From: an uncultured Duncaniella sp. | GTDB lineage: Bacteria > Bacteroidota > Bacteroidia > Bacteroidales > Muribaculaceae | Reading direction: 5' to 3' | DNA: 58,729 bases | Assembly (NCBI RefSeq): GCF_910577345.1 | Contig: NZ_CAJTMT010000018.1 | Location: 5,103-63,831, forward strand | In this document: in pieces, positions 42,754-52,430 of the stretch | How the letters are laid out: each line of letters opens with the position of its first letter | Numbering within the stretch: the stretch's first letter is position 1 | Notes under the pieces: model-generated | The model's database searches: none | Told to the model about the DNA's origin: nothing | The model's input: the letters and a program-made list of their open reading frames with translations, nothing else | Translations under genes and position numbers: made by a program

Positions 42754-44586
42754 ATGAAAGAATTCTTCCAACTCCTTCTGAGGTTCGTCCCCCCCTACAA
42801 GAAATATCTCTTCCTCAACATATTCTTCAACTTCCTCGCCGCATTCCTGACCCTATTTTCCTTCGCCCTCATCATCCCCATCCTGGAGATGCTTTTCAAG
42901 GTCAAGGAAGCATCCTACAGCTTCATGCCCTTAGGCTCGGCTTCATTCAAGGATGTGGCTATCAACAATTTCTACTGGGCAACCCAGGAGTGCATCTCCG
43001 ACTGGGGCCCCATCGGCACCCTCGTGGTCCTCTCAGCCCTCCTTGTCGTGATGACAGCCTTGAAGACCGGTACCACCTACGCCAGCCTCTACTACGTCAT
43101 CCCGATGCGCGCCGGTATCGTCCGCGACATCCGCAACTTCGTCTACGCCAAGATTATCTCCCTCCCGATATCATATTTCACCTCCGAACGCAAGGGCGAC
43201 GTGATGGCCCGAATGACAGGCGACGTGGCCGAGATTGAAAACTCCATCATGTCGTCGCTCGACATGTTATTCAAAAACCCCGTGATGATTATCGTCTGCC
43301 TCGGCATGATGATTGTCATCTCCTGGCAGCTCACAATCTTCGTCCTTCTCCTCCTCCCCATCGCAGGTATGGTTATGGGCCGTGTCGGCAAGCGACTCAA
43401 ACGCAAGTCGCTCCAGGGACAGCAGCAGTGGGGCACCATCATGAGCTACATCGAGGAAACCCTCGGCGGTCTGCGCATCATCAAGGCATTCAATGCCGAG
43501 GACAAGGTGATGGACCGCTTCCGCAACGGTAATCAGCGTTTCTTCAACATCACCGCTTCAGTCCAGCGCCGTCAGTCACTCGCCCACCCCATGAGCGAAT
43601 TCCTCGGCACACTGACCGTGGCCATCGTCCTCAGCTTCGGTGGCGCGCTCATCCTCTCCGGCACCTCCGGTATGAACGCCGCCTCCTTTATCTACTACAT
43701 GGTGATTTTCTACAGCATCATCAATCCTGCCAAGGACCTCTCTAAAGCCGTCTACAGCATCCAGAAAGGTCTTGCCGCAATGGAGCGCGTCGATGCTATC
43801 CTTGCCGCGACCAACCCCATCACCGATCCCGCCAAACCGGATGAAATCAAGGACCTCAAAGGCCATATCCACTACAAAGACGTGACCTTCGGCTACGACC
43901 CGACCCTCCCCGTGGTCAAGGAAATCGACCTCGACATCCCTGCCGGAAGCACCGTCGCACTTGTCGGGCAGAGCGGAAGCGGAAAATCTACCCTCGCCGA
44001 CCTCCTCCCCCGCTTCTACGACATCGACAAGGGAAGCATCACCGTCGACGGCTGCGACATCCGCAATCTCCGCGTCCATGAACTCCGCAGCTACATGGGC
44101 AATGTCAATCAGGAAGCCATCCTCTTCAACGACACTATCTTCAACAACATAGCCTTCGGCGTGAAAAACGCCTCAATGGAGCAGGTCATCGAAGCTGCCA
44201 AGATTGCCAACGCCCACGAATTCATCCTCGCAACCGAGCAGGGCTACGAGACTAACATCGGCGACCGCGGATGCCGTCTGTCAGGCGGTCAGCGTCAGCG
44301 TCTCTCCATCGCCCGCGCCATCCTCAAGAATCCCCCCATCCTTATCCTTGACGAAGCCACCTCGGCCCTCGACAGCGAGAGTGAGAAATCTGTTCAGGAG
44401 GCACTCGAACGCCTCATGCAGGACCGCACAACCCTCGTCATAGCCCACCGCCTATCCACCATCAAGAACGCCGACCTCATCTGCGTGCTCCACGAAGGCG
44501 AGATAGTCGAACGCGGAACCCACGAGGAGCTTCTCGCCCTCAACGGCTACTATACGCGCCTCGTCGAAATGCAGTCAATGAAATAA
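42754..44586 (+). CDS. ABC exporter, MsbA-like lipid/drug flippase
   Basis: 610-residue half transporter. Six membrane segments (about 15-330) are followed by an ATPase domain with Walker A GQSGSGKST (about 405), Q-loop VNQEAILFNDTIFNN, signature LSGGQRQRLSIARA, Walker B ILILDEATSALD and the switch His in VIAHRLSTI. MsbA flips lipid A; drug export is an alternative. It starts about 200 bp after secG, in a gap with only small dyads and no clear promoter. Confidence 0.92.
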   Translation: MKEFFQLLLRFVPPYKKYLFLNIFFNFLAAFLTLFSFALIIPILEMLFKVKEASYSFMPLGSASFKDVAINNFYWATQECISDWGPIGTLVVLSALLVVMTALKTGTTYASLYYVIPMRAGIVRDIRNFVYAKIISLPISYFTSERKGDVMARMTGDVAEIENSIMSSLDMLFKNPVMIIVCLGMMIVISWQLTIFVLLLLPIAGMVMGRVGKRLKRKSLQGQQQWGTIMSYIEETLGGLRIIKAFNAEDKVMDRFRNGNQRFFNITASVQRRQSLAHPMSEFLGTLTVAIVLSFGGALILSGTSGMNAASFIYYMVIFYSIINPAKDLSKAVYSIQKGLAAMERVDAILAATNPITDPAKPDEIKDLKGHIHYKDVTFGYDPTLPVVKEIDLDIPAGSTVALVGQSGSGKSTLADLLPRFYDIDKGSITVDGCDIRNLRVHELRSYMGNVNQEAILFNDTIFNNIAFGVKNASMEQVIEAAKIANAHEFILATEQGYETNIGDRGCRLSGGQRQRLSIARAILKNPPILILDEATSALDSESEKSVQEALERLMQDRTTLVIAHRLSTIKNADLICVLHEGEIVERGTHEELLALNGYYTRLVEMQSMK

Positions 44587-44632
44587 AACTGAGAAGTTTC
44601 CTGTCGATAATTGGCAATTTATTGACAATTTG

Positions 44633-44663
44633 TTTGTTAATCGCCGAAAATTATGTATATTTG
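44633..44663 (+). promoter_or_regulatory. Promoter of the Lrp-type regulator
   Basis: TTTG (44633-44636), 19 bases, TATATTTG (44656-44663). The leader of about 115 nt to the ATG has no recognised motif. Confidence 0.8.
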
Positions 44664-44786
44664 CCACTAAAATTTGACAATATGCTTTCCGCGCGCTTCA
44701 GATGCAAAGGGTTGGAAGTTTGAGGAGGCTTGACGTAGTGCCTTTATCACCCTGCTTGACGGAAAGACTTTTTTGAGCAAGGAAAC

Positions 44787-45251
44787 ATGGAAAAGATTGA
44801 TAATTTAGACAGGAAAATCCTCGAAATCATCATGCGCAACGCCCGCATTGCCTCCAAGGATGTGGCACAGGAATGTGGTGTGTCGCGTGCAGCAATCCAT
44901 CAGCGCATCCAGCGCATGATCGACCTCAACGTCATCACCGGCTCCGGCTACCTAGTCGACCCGAAAGTGTTGGGCTACCGCACATGCACCTACATCGGCG
45001 TGAACCTCGAGCGCGGCGCAATGTATCGCGAAGTCGTCCCTGAACTTGAAAAAATCCCCGAGGTCGTGGAATGTCATTTCACCACCGGACCCTACTCAAT
45101 GCTCATCAAACTCTTTGCCCGCGACAACGAGCATCTCATGGAGCTCCTCAACGACAAGATTCAGATGATTCCCGGCGTTGTCGGCACAGAAACCCTCATA
45201 TCACTCGACCACAGTATCAGCCGCGTCCTCCCCGTCACCTACGACGACTGA
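44787..45251 (+). CDS. Lrp/AsnC family transcriptional regulator
   Basis: 154 residues. N-terminal helix-turn-helix (LDRKILEIIMRNARIASKDVAQECGVSRAAIHQRI split as usual, about 7-40) with a C-terminal ligand-sensing RAM domain (YIGVNLERGAMY, VECHFTTGPYSMLIKLFARD). Feast/famine regulators respond to amino acids; the ligand here is unknown. It has a consensus promoter of its own. The GH2 gene follows after 82 bp. Confidence 0.95.
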   Translation: MEKIDNLDRKILEIIMRNARIASKDVAQECGVSRAAIHQRIQRMIDLNVITGSGYLVDPKVLGYRTCTYIGVNLERGAMYREVVPELEKIPEVVECHFTTGPYSMLIKLFARDNEHLMELLNDKIQMIPGVVGTETLISLDHSISRVLPVTYDD

Positions 45252-45333
45252 GCCACGGCTATTATTTTGCCCGGCCCGGAAGAAATTCCGGCTATCTGAT
45301 ACAAAAGGACTAATACATACCTACATTCCGACC

Positions 45334-47739
45334 ATGAAACGCTATCTCATCCTCGCCTGCCTGACCTGTGCGCTTTCCGCAACTGCTGAGCGGATAAATA
45401 TCGACGACAACTGGCGCTTTGCTTTCGGTAATACCGATCCGGCCAAGGATTTTGGTACGGGAACAGAATACTTCAACTATCTAACCAAAGCCGCATCAAT
45501 CCACAATGCCGGTCCCTACGCCGTGAACTTCAACGATTCAGCGTGGGCCGAAGTGCAGTTGCCTCATGATTTCGTGGTCGACCTCCCCTTTGCCCGTGAG
45601 GCAAGCCACAGCCACGGCTACAAAACCGTGGGCTACAAATATCCTGCCACTTCTGTCGGATGGTATCGGAAACACCTGCCCATCAACGCATCCGACTCGC
45701 TCAAACGCATCTCGCTGACATTCGACGGCATATTCCGCGATAGCCGAGTGTGGGTCAACGGCTTCTATCTCGGCGGCGAGCCGAGCGGCTATGCCCAACA
45801 GACCTACGACATCACCCCCTACGTCAACTTTGACGGTGACAATGTCCTTGCCGTCCGCTCCGATGCCACTCTCGAAGAGGGATGGTTCTACGAAGGGGGC
45901 GGTATATATCGCCATGTGTGGCTCGACAAACGCCCTGCACGCCATATCACTCCCAATTCCGTCGCTGTCACCTACCATCCCGCCTCTGCAGGAACGCCGA
46001 CAGTCAACGTCAGTGGCCGCGTCAGCAATAAACTCCATTCCTCAACCCCTACGGCGCCCGAGAAATGGACTCTGACCGCATCCCTTACCGACCCCTCCGG
46101 CAGACAAGTGGCAGAGAAGACAATCTCATTGACCGACATTCCCGCAGCCGAAAGTGAGTCCGCATGGAATCTTACACTCTCACCTTCCTCGCTCACCGAA
46201 TGGGACATCGACAATCCGGCCCTCTATACACTTCACCTTACTCTCAATGATGACCGTGACACCGACAGCGAGGAAATTGTCACAGGTTTCCGCCGCGTGG
46301 AGTTCGACCCGGACCGTGGATTTATCCTCAACGGCCGCCCCGTCAAGCTGAAGGGTGTCAACATGCACCAGGACCATGCAGGTGTCGGGGCCGGGATTCC
46401 CGAGGCGGTGAATATCTACCGTCTGAAAGAACTGAAGAAATACGGAGTTAACGCCTACCGCGCAAGCCACAATCCCATGACTCCAGAGGTGCTTGCCGCC
46501 TGCGACTCGCTCGGTATACTCGTTGTCGAGGAGAACCGTCTGCTTGGCATAAATGATTACCATGTCGGTCAGCTCGCCAAAATGATTGACCGTGACCGCA
46601 ACCATCCTTCCGTTATCCTCTGGAGTGTCGGCAACGAGGAGTGGGGCGTTGAGTGGAACGACAAGGGCGAACGCATCGTCCGCGAACTCCGCGACATTGC
46701 CCACCGTCTCGACCCGACACGCCCGATGACCGTCGCCACAAGCGGAGGCCCCACACCGGTTATTCCCGCAGATGTTGCCGGTTACAACTATATCCTCCAG
46801 AATCCCGTCGAGCAGCACCGTCGCGACTATCCTCAGCGCTGTGCCTACGGTTCGGAGGAGACTTCGGGCTGCGGAACGCGCGGCATCTATTTCGACGACC
46901 GTGAAAATGGCCGTATGGCCTCCCTAAACCGCATCCCTGACTCAAAAGACAGTTGCATCAACCGCATCAGTCGCGGTTGGAAGTTCTACGACGAGCGCCC
47001 ATGGCTCGCCGGACTCTTTTACTGGACAGGCTTTGACTACCGTGGCGAACCGAATCCTCTCGAATATCCGGCCACAGGTTCGGAGTTCGGTCTGCTCGAC
47101 TATTGCGGTTTCCCGAAGGACGAGGCCTTCTATCTGAAATCATGGTGGACCGGTGAACCTGTCCTCCACATCTTCCCCCATTGGAACCTCCGTGGTCACG
47201 AAGGAGAGGAAATTGACCTTTGGGTCTATTCCAACATGGACGAGGTTGAGCTGATTGTCAACGGCAAGAATCTCGGGCGCAAACCGATGGCCCGCAACGG
47301 ACATCTCTCATGGAAAACCGTCTACAAACCGGGACGCGTCGAGGCGCGTGGCTACCGCAACGGCAAGCGGGTGATGACCGAGCGAATCGAGACCACAGGC
47401 AAGGCCGTCAGGGCCATCCCTGAATATGCCTACTCCCATGATGGAGTGCAGGTCATCAACGTCTCTCTCGTTGACTCCAAAGGCCGTTTCGTCCCCGATG
47501 CTTGCAATCCCGTCACCATCTCATTCGGAGAGCAGAACAATTCGACAGATGAAAACGTCAACCCCTGCGGAATGCGTTTACTCGGAGCCGGCAACGGTGA
47601 CCCGGCCTTCCGTGGCGTAGAGCGTCCCGCCACCGGCACCTCCCCCTCATCCTTCACCATCCCCGCCTTCAACGGCCACGCCCAATTCATCATCTCCAAC
47701 CCCCACGCCTGCCCGGTGAAGATAGACCTGACCGACTGA
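45334..47739 (+). CDS. Glycoside hydrolase family 2 (beta-galactosidase-like), secreted
   Basis: 801 residues from the ATG at 45334, which begins a clear signal peptide (MKRYLILACLTCALSATA); the open frame itself reaches back into the lrp gene. Sugar-binding domain (DFVVDLPFAREASHSHGYK), immunoglobulin-like domain, and TIM barrel with GVNMHQDHAGVGAGIPE, ASHNPMTPE and ILWSVGNEEWG carrying the acid/base Glu. The nucleophile Glu is probably in YGSEETS. A DUF4982-like domain (about 610-680, WVYSNMDEVELIVNGKNLG) follows. Substrate is uncertain: galactoside or glucuronide. Confidence 0.9.
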   Translation: MKRYLILACLTCALSATAERINIDDNWRFAFGNTDPAKDFGTGTEYFNYLTKAASIHNAGPYAVNFNDSAWAEVQLPHDFVVDLPFAREASHSHGYKTVGYKYPATSVGWYRKHLPINASDSLKRISLTFDGIFRDSRVWVNGFYLGGEPSGYAQQTYDITPYVNFDGDNVLAVRSDATLEEGWFYEGGGIYRHVWLDKRPARHITPNSVAVTYHPASAGTPTVNVSGRVSNKLHSSTPTAPEKWTLTASLTDPSGRQVAEKTISLTDIPAAESESAWNLTLSPSSLTEWDIDNPALYTLHLTLNDDRDTDSEEIVTGFRRVEFDPDRGFILNGRPVKLKGVNMHQDHAGVGAGIPEAVNIYRLKELKKYGVNAYRASHNPMTPEVLAACDSLGILVVEENRLLGINDYHVGQLAKMIDRDRNHPSVILWSVGNEEWGVEWNDKGERIVRELRDIAHRLDPTRPMTVATSGGPTPVIPADVAGYNYILQNPVEQHRRDYPQRCAYGSEETSGCGTRGIYFDDRENGRMASLNRIPDSKDSCINRISRGWKFYDERPWLAGLFYWTGFDYRGEPNPLEYPATGSEFGLLDYCGFPKDEAFYLKSWWTGEPVLHIFPHWNLRGHEGEEIDLWVYSNMDEVELIVNGKNLGRKPMARNGHLSWKTVYKPGRVEARGYRNGKRVMTERIETTGKAVRAIPEYAYSHDGVQVINVSLVDSKGRFVPDACNPVTISFGEQNNSTDENVNPCGMRLLGAGNGDPAFRGVERPATGTSPSSFTIPAFNGHAQFIISNPHACPVKIDLTD

Positions 47740-48019
47740 GAAGAAAGCTTTTCCTATAGAGAACTACACTTTTAGAGAACCACACTTTTACATAGATTTT
47801 CGAGGGCATTTTATACACTTTTACAATATTTTTATTGTATGTTGTATGGGTGACACATCCCCAACCTTCGGGGATGTTACATCCACAAACTCATTTGCGA
47901 CATAAGCAAACATATTTTGCCATATAATCAACCGTGAAAACCATGTCAAAGCATTATCTTTGCATATCGCAATCAAAGCATTGCCGTTAAGCTAATTACC
48001 AATCACAATCCAGCCCACC
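47740..48019. other. Intergenic region with hairpin and -7 box before the GH115 gene
   Basis: A 17-bp imperfect direct repeat (TAGAGAAC.ACACTTTT) lies at 47757-47790. ACATCCCC (47855-47862) pairs with GGGGATGT (47870-47877) around a 7-base loop with no U-run. TATCTTTG (47955-47962) is a probable -7 box, giving a leader of about 50 nt for GH115. Confidence 0.6.
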
Positions 48020-50725
48020 ATGACCCACAGTCCAATCCATCTGCTCCGACATGGCATAGCCGGTACCCTCCTCTTCGTCACTCCATTCTCCCTCTCAGCC
48101 CTTGATCATAAGGGAATCACTTCCGAAACGCCTTCACCCGACAATTTTACCCTCATCGCCAATTCCATCCCGACAGGCATCTGCGTGGCTTCTGACGATG
48201 CAAAAGGTGTAGGTATAGCCGTCAACAATCTTGCCGATGACTTTGGCCGTGTATGCGGCAACAAGGCTCAGGTGAGCGGCAATCCTGATGGTAAAAGCAA
48301 AATCATTGTCGGTACCATCAACAATCCGCTTATCCTGGAGCTCGTCAAAGCAGGCAAATTAGATGCTTCACAACTTAAAGGCAAGACCGAAAAATATGTC
48401 ATGACCACCATCTCCAATCCTTTCCCCGGAATGGATGAAGCCCTTGTAATAGCCGGAAGCGACCGCCGCGGAACCATCTACGGTGTCTATGAGCTTTCTG
48501 AGCAGCTTGGCGTATCACCGTGGTATGATTGGGCCGATGTTCCGGTCCGTCACCGCTCCGACCTCTCAATCGCCCGCGGCACCTACACAGCCGGTGAACC
48601 TGCCGTCCGCTACCGTGGCATATTCCTCAACGACGAAGCTCCGTGTCTGACAAGCTGGGTGAAGAACACCTACGGAACCGGCTACGGCGACCACCGCTTC
48701 TACTCGCGCGTATTTGAACTCCTCCTCCGTCTGCGCGGCAACTTCCTTTGGCCGGCAATGTGGGGATGGGCCTTCTATGCCGACGACCCGGACAATGCCC
48801 GCACAGCCGACGAGATGGGTATCATCATCGGCACCTCACACCACGAACCTATGGCCCGCAACCATCAGGAATGGGCACGTCACCGCAAGGACTATGGTGC
48901 GTGGAACTACTCGACCAACCGCACTGTCCTCGACCGCTTCTTTGCCGAAGGCATACGGCGCATGAAAGGCTCGGAAGATGTGGTGACAATCGGTATGCGA
49001 GGTGATGGCGACGAGGCCATGAGTGCCGAAGCCGACGTGAAATTGCTCGAATCCGTCATTGCCAACCAGCGTAAGATAATAAAGAAAGAGACAGGCCGAT
49101 CCGCCTCCGAAACTCCGCAGGTGTGGGCGCTCTACAAAGAGGTACTTGACTACTACGATGCAGGGATGCGTGTGCCCGACGATGTAACCCTCCTTCTCTG
49201 TGACGACAACTGGGGCAACGTGCGCCGTCTGCCAAACGATGAGGAGCGGAAGCATCCCGGAGGCTGGGGAATGTATTACCACGTCGACTATGTCGGTGCT
49301 CCGCGCAACAGCAAACTCCTCAACTGCACACCCATACAGAATATGTGGGAGCAGATGACACTCACCTACGACTACGGTGTGGACCGCCTGTGGATTCTCA
49401 ACGTCGGTGACCTCAAGCCGATGGAATATCCCATCACCCTCTTCCTTGACATGGCATGGAATCCCCACCGCCACAGCGCAGCCGACATCCTCGACCACCC
49501 CCGCGACTTCTTCGCGCAGCAGTTCGGTGAAAGTCAGGCAGCAGAAGCAGCGCGGATATTTAATCTACTATGCAAATACAATGGCCGTGGCACTCCGGAA
49601 ATGCTTGACCGTAACACCTATTCGCTCGAAGATGGCGAATGGCAGCGCGTCACTGACGATTACGCACGTCTCGAAGCCGAAGCCCTCCGCCAGTATCTCA
49701 CACTGCCCGAAGATTCACGAGATGCCTACATGCAACTCATATTGTTCCCCCTGCAACTGATGGGCAATCTCTACGAGATGTATTATTCCCAAGCCATGAA
49801 CCACCGGCTTCATAGCCTCGGACTTCCCGAGGCAAACGAATGGGCCGACCGCACGGAGCGCTGCTTCGCCCGAGATGCCGAACTCATGCACACCTACAAC
49901 AAAGTGATGTCCAATGGCAAATGGGATGGCATGATGACCCAAAAACACATCGGCTACACCTCATGGAATGACTCATTCGAGCGCGACACCCTCCCGGAGA
50001 TCCGCCGGATACCCATCTCAATCTCAGACCTGTCGGACAAGTCTGACCTGTCCGACTCGTCCGAAAAGCCTGAAAACCCCGAAAAGCCTGAAAACTCCAA
50101 AAACTCCGGCAGCTCCTCCATCCGCCCACTCTCCGGCTATCAATTCTCTCCCTCCAATGGCTGTGTCATCATCGAGGCCCCTCACATCTATTCCACAACC
50201 GAACCGGAGAAGGGCAACGGACGCTGGACGCTCCTCCCCGATGTCGGCAGGACTCTTGGTGCTCTCGCAGTAATGCCCTACACCGCACCCCTTGATGGTG
50301 CCTCGCTCTCCTATTCCCTCTCGCTTCCTGCCGACGTAGACAGCGTGAAAGTACATGTCATTGTCAAATCAACTCTCGCATTCTCCCGTCTCGAAGGCCA
50401 TCGCTACAAGGTCGGTTTTGACGGAGGGGAAAGCATCACAGTCAATTTCAACTCCGACCTAAACGAAGCGCCCGAGAATATCTACGATATCTTCTATCCC
50501 ACCGTAGCCCGCCGCGTAGTGGAAAAGACTGTCACCCTACCGGTCTCCCCGGCTGTCCGTAACGCCAACTCTGCGGAAGCAAACACTGACTGTCCCCTGC
50601 TCCTCACCCTCTCTCCGCTTGATCCGGGCATAGTGTTCGAGAAAATAGTGATTGACTTCGGAGGCTACCGTCCCTCCTATCTCTTCGGTCAAGAATCACC
50701 CTGCCACAGAAACCAAAGCTACTGA
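48020..50725 (+). CDS. Glycoside hydrolase family 115 (xylan alpha-1,2-glucuronidase-like)
   Basis: 901 residues with a signal peptide (ends FSLSALD). The N-terminal alpha/beta domain covers about 40-190. The barrel carries RYRGIFLNDEAPCLTSWVKN, RGNFLWPAMWGWAFYADDP, TIGMRGDGDEAMS and LCDDNWGNVRRLP, all GH115 hallmarks. A helical domain and a C-terminal beta-sandwich follow. The family removes (methyl)glucuronic acid from xylan. At about 670-700 lies a linker DLSDKSDLSDSSEKPENPEK whose DNA resembles the SD repeats in the TPR-like gene. It is probably periplasmic or on the cell surface. Confidence 0.93.
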   Translation: MTHSPIHLLRHGIAGTLLFVTPFSLSALDHKGITSETPSPDNFTLIANSIPTGICVASDDAKGVGIAVNNLADDFGRVCGNKAQVSGNPDGKSKIIVGTINNPLILELVKAGKLDASQLKGKTEKYVMTTISNPFPGMDEALVIAGSDRRGTIYGVYELSEQLGVSPWYDWADVPVRHRSDLSIARGTYTAGEPAVRYRGIFLNDEAPCLTSWVKNTYGTGYGDHRFYSRVFELLLRLRGNFLWPAMWGWAFYADDPDNARTADEMGIIIGTSHHEPMARNHQEWARHRKDYGAWNYSTNRTVLDRFFAEGIRRMKGSEDVVTIGMRGDGDEAMSAEADVKLLESVIANQRKIIKKETGRSASETPQVWALYKEVLDYYDAGMRVPDDVTLLLCDDNWGNVRRLPNDEERKHPGGWGMYYHVDYVGAPRNSKLLNCTPIQNMWEQMTLTYDYGVDRLWILNVGDLKPMEYPITLFLDMAWNPHRHSAADILDHPRDFFAQQFGESQAAEAARIFNLLCKYNGRGTPEMLDRNTYSLEDGEWQRVTDDYARLEAEALRQYLTLPEDSRDAYMQLILFPLQLMGNLYEMYYSQAMNHRLHSLGLPEANEWADRTERCFARDAELMHTYNKVMSNGKWDGMMTQKHIGYTSWNDSFERDTLPEIRRIPISISDLSDKSDLSDSSEKPENPEKPENSKNSGSSSIRPLSGYQFSPSNGCVIIEAPHIYSTTEPEKGNGRWTLLPDVGRTLGALAVMPYTAPLDGASLSYSLSLPADVDSVKVHVIVKSTLAFSRLEGHRYKVGFDGGESITVNFNSDLNEAPENIYDIFYPTVARRVVEKTVTLPVSPAVRNANSAEANTDCPLLLTLSPLDPGIVFEKIVIDFGGYRPSYLFGQESPCHRNQSY

Positions 50726-50734
50726 AAATAAAGA

Positions 50735-50828
50735 GCAAAAAACCAAAAGGGACATAAGAAATTTTCAGCGATTCAATTGACTGAAAATCCTTATGTCCCT
50801 TCTGATTTTTTGTCCTTATGTGCCTTTC
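50735..50828. repeat. Family 1 intergenic inverted repeat, locus G
   Basis: Arms 50735-50768 and 50781-50814 (CCAAAAGGGACATAAG and CTTATGTCCCTTCTG words, both ending in a TTTTCAG/CTGAAAA tip), separated by 12 bases and extended by TTATGTGCCTTTCC. It lies between the converging GH115 and thioredoxin genes. Confidence 0.88.
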
Positions 50829-50849
50829 CATCAAGGCTCCATAAGCCAA

Positions 50850-51170
50850 TTAAAGCTCGATGAGCTTTTTGATCTGCTTCTCGAGATTTTCCTTGGGCTG
50901 AGCACCGGCGAGGCGGAGGTCGCGGATCTGCTCACCATTCTTGAAGAAGAGGATGGTGGGGATTGACATGATGCGATACTGAGTGGTGAGGTCGTTTTCC
51001 TCCTCGATGTTATACTTGCCGATTACAACGGTGTCCTTATATTCTTCAGCGAGTTCCTCAACAATGGGTGTCATGCGCTGGCAGGGGCCGCACCATGTTG
51101 CCCAAAAGTCGATTACTACGGGTTTGCCTGAGGCGATGATGTCGTGAACGTTCTGATCAGTGAAAGTCAT
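50850..51170 (-). CDS. trxA: Thioredoxin
   Basis: 106-residue cytoplasmic disulfide reductase. Active site WCGPC (Cys27, Cys30) in VIDFWATWCGPCQRM, the buried Asp equivalent in VVIDFW and cis-Pro in MSIPTILFF are present. Normal length. A -7 box at 51290-51297 gives a leader of about 115 nt. It is followed by a convergent repeat. Confidence 0.96.
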   Translation of the reverse strand: MTFTDQNVHDIIASGKPVVIDFWATWCGPCQRMTPIVEELAEEYKDTVVIGKYNIEEENDLTTQYRIMSIPTILFFKNGEQIRDLRLAGAQPKENLEKQIKKLIEL

Positions 51171-51289
51171 GATAGTTAGTATTTTAAAGATATATTAATT
51201 TAGAATTTTGAGAGTGATTCAATCAAAATTTAAGACTGTTTCAATCCATTTTCAAGCGGCAGAACCCCAAGGGGTGCGAATCCGCCCCG

Positions 51290-51297
51290 CAAAGATA
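51290..51297 (-). promoter_or_regulatory. -7 promoter box of thioredoxin
   Basis: TATCTTTG on the minus strand, about 120 bp before the ATG. The -33 site is weak. The remaining gap to 51400 shows nothing else. Confidence 0.55.
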
Positions 51298-51399
51298 GTC
51301 AGAATTCTTCATCCCACACCCATCCCGCAACAAAAATTGGGTTAAAATTACTTTACAGCCTGAAAAACGGCCTACTTCAAGAAAACAACCGATTTCCCG

Positions 51400-52395
51400 C
51401 TATTCTTCCAAAAGACGCGTAATAGTATCAAGGAGACGGTGAGTAGGTATGTTGCGCGAAATGATTGTGCCGTCAGGAGCGATTAGCATGAGTTGTGGAA
51501 TGGATGAGAACGCATAAACACCCATCGGATTCTTCCCGGTAGCGACCATCTGTTGCCATGGCAATGAGTTATGTGACACCGCATCGGCAATTCTTTCAAC
51601 ACTTTTCTCAATAGATAGACCAAGTATCATGAAACGTGGGTCTCCGGCATACTTCTCATGGAGAGGTATAAGCTGTTCTTTGGCCTCATGTATGCATGGG
51701 ACACACCAACTCGCCCAAAAATCAATGAGAACATAACGACCTTTACCGACATAATCAGACAAGCGGACATCTCTGCCATCAAGATCTTTTCCTTCAATGT
51801 CGATAAAGTTTTTTCCAATCCATGTGTCGCGCATACGCCCAAACACAGAGTTTGCCATGAAAATTGACGGATTGGTGCGCATCTCTTCACTAATAAGTGC
51901 ATGGACTTCATCCCATTCATCGGGAGAACAATAATTCATGTATAAGCCTAACATTACCTCTCCTATACCATTGTCGGCATTATCTTTGATAATCCCCTTC
52001 AGCAAAGGCATTACTTCTTCATAAAGAATACCTGTAACTTGATTTCTATAGGCGCGCAGACTATCATTAAGCGGGCTTCCGGATACCACACTGTCATTCT
52101 CCAGATTGATGACTGTCAGACCGGGCCTCACGACAACCCCAACACTGAGGTTACGATTATCGGGAGCTTTCGAATGAATAGTGGCGTATGAGTTATAGGA
52201 AGTATTCCCTTTCAGCACCACCTTTCCATCAATGATTTTCCCTGAGTCCATATAACCATGGAAATCATTGCGCAGCTTCACCTCCATGCCTTCAAGCGCA
52301 GGATTAGAAACCCTTGCTTCGATTGCAAAATCGAAGGCAAGGGCTGATAGGACGACCGTCATGTATACAATGGTAATCAGAAGTCGTATAATCAT
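51400..52395 (-). CDS. TlpA-like thioredoxin-fold protein with DUF4369-like N-terminus
   Basis: 331 residues. A signal peptide (ends ALAF) exports it to the periplasm. The N-terminal beta-domain (about 22-110; KLRNDFHGYMDSGKIIDGKV) resembles DUF4369. The C-terminal TlpA/AhpC-type domain has WASWCVPC (Cys231, Cys234), with GKGRYVLIDF before it and cis-Pro in FSSIPQLMLI. It is likely a thiol-disulfide reductase of envelope proteins. It lies 35 bp after the dnaE stop on the complementary map; its own promoter is not clear. Confidence 0.87.
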   Translation of the reverse strand: MIIRLLITIVYMTVVLSALAFDFAIEARVSNPALEGMEVKLRNDFHGYMDSGKIIDGKVVLKGNTSYNSYATIHSKAPDNRNLSVGVVVRPGLTVINLENDSVVSGSPLNDSLRAYRNQVTGILYEEVMPLLKGIIKDNADNGIGEVMLGLYMNYCSPDEWDEVHALISEEMRTNPSIFMANSVFGRMRDTWIGKNFIDIEGKDLDGRDVRLSDYVGKGRYVLIDFWASWCVPCIHEAKEQLIPLHEKYAGDPRFMILGLSIEKSVERIADAVSHNSLPWQQMVATGKNPMGVYAFSSIPQLMLIAPDGTIISRNIPTHRLLDTITRLLEE

Positions 52396-52430
52396 TGATT
52401 CTTTAACCGGTTATATCGATTTATAACATA

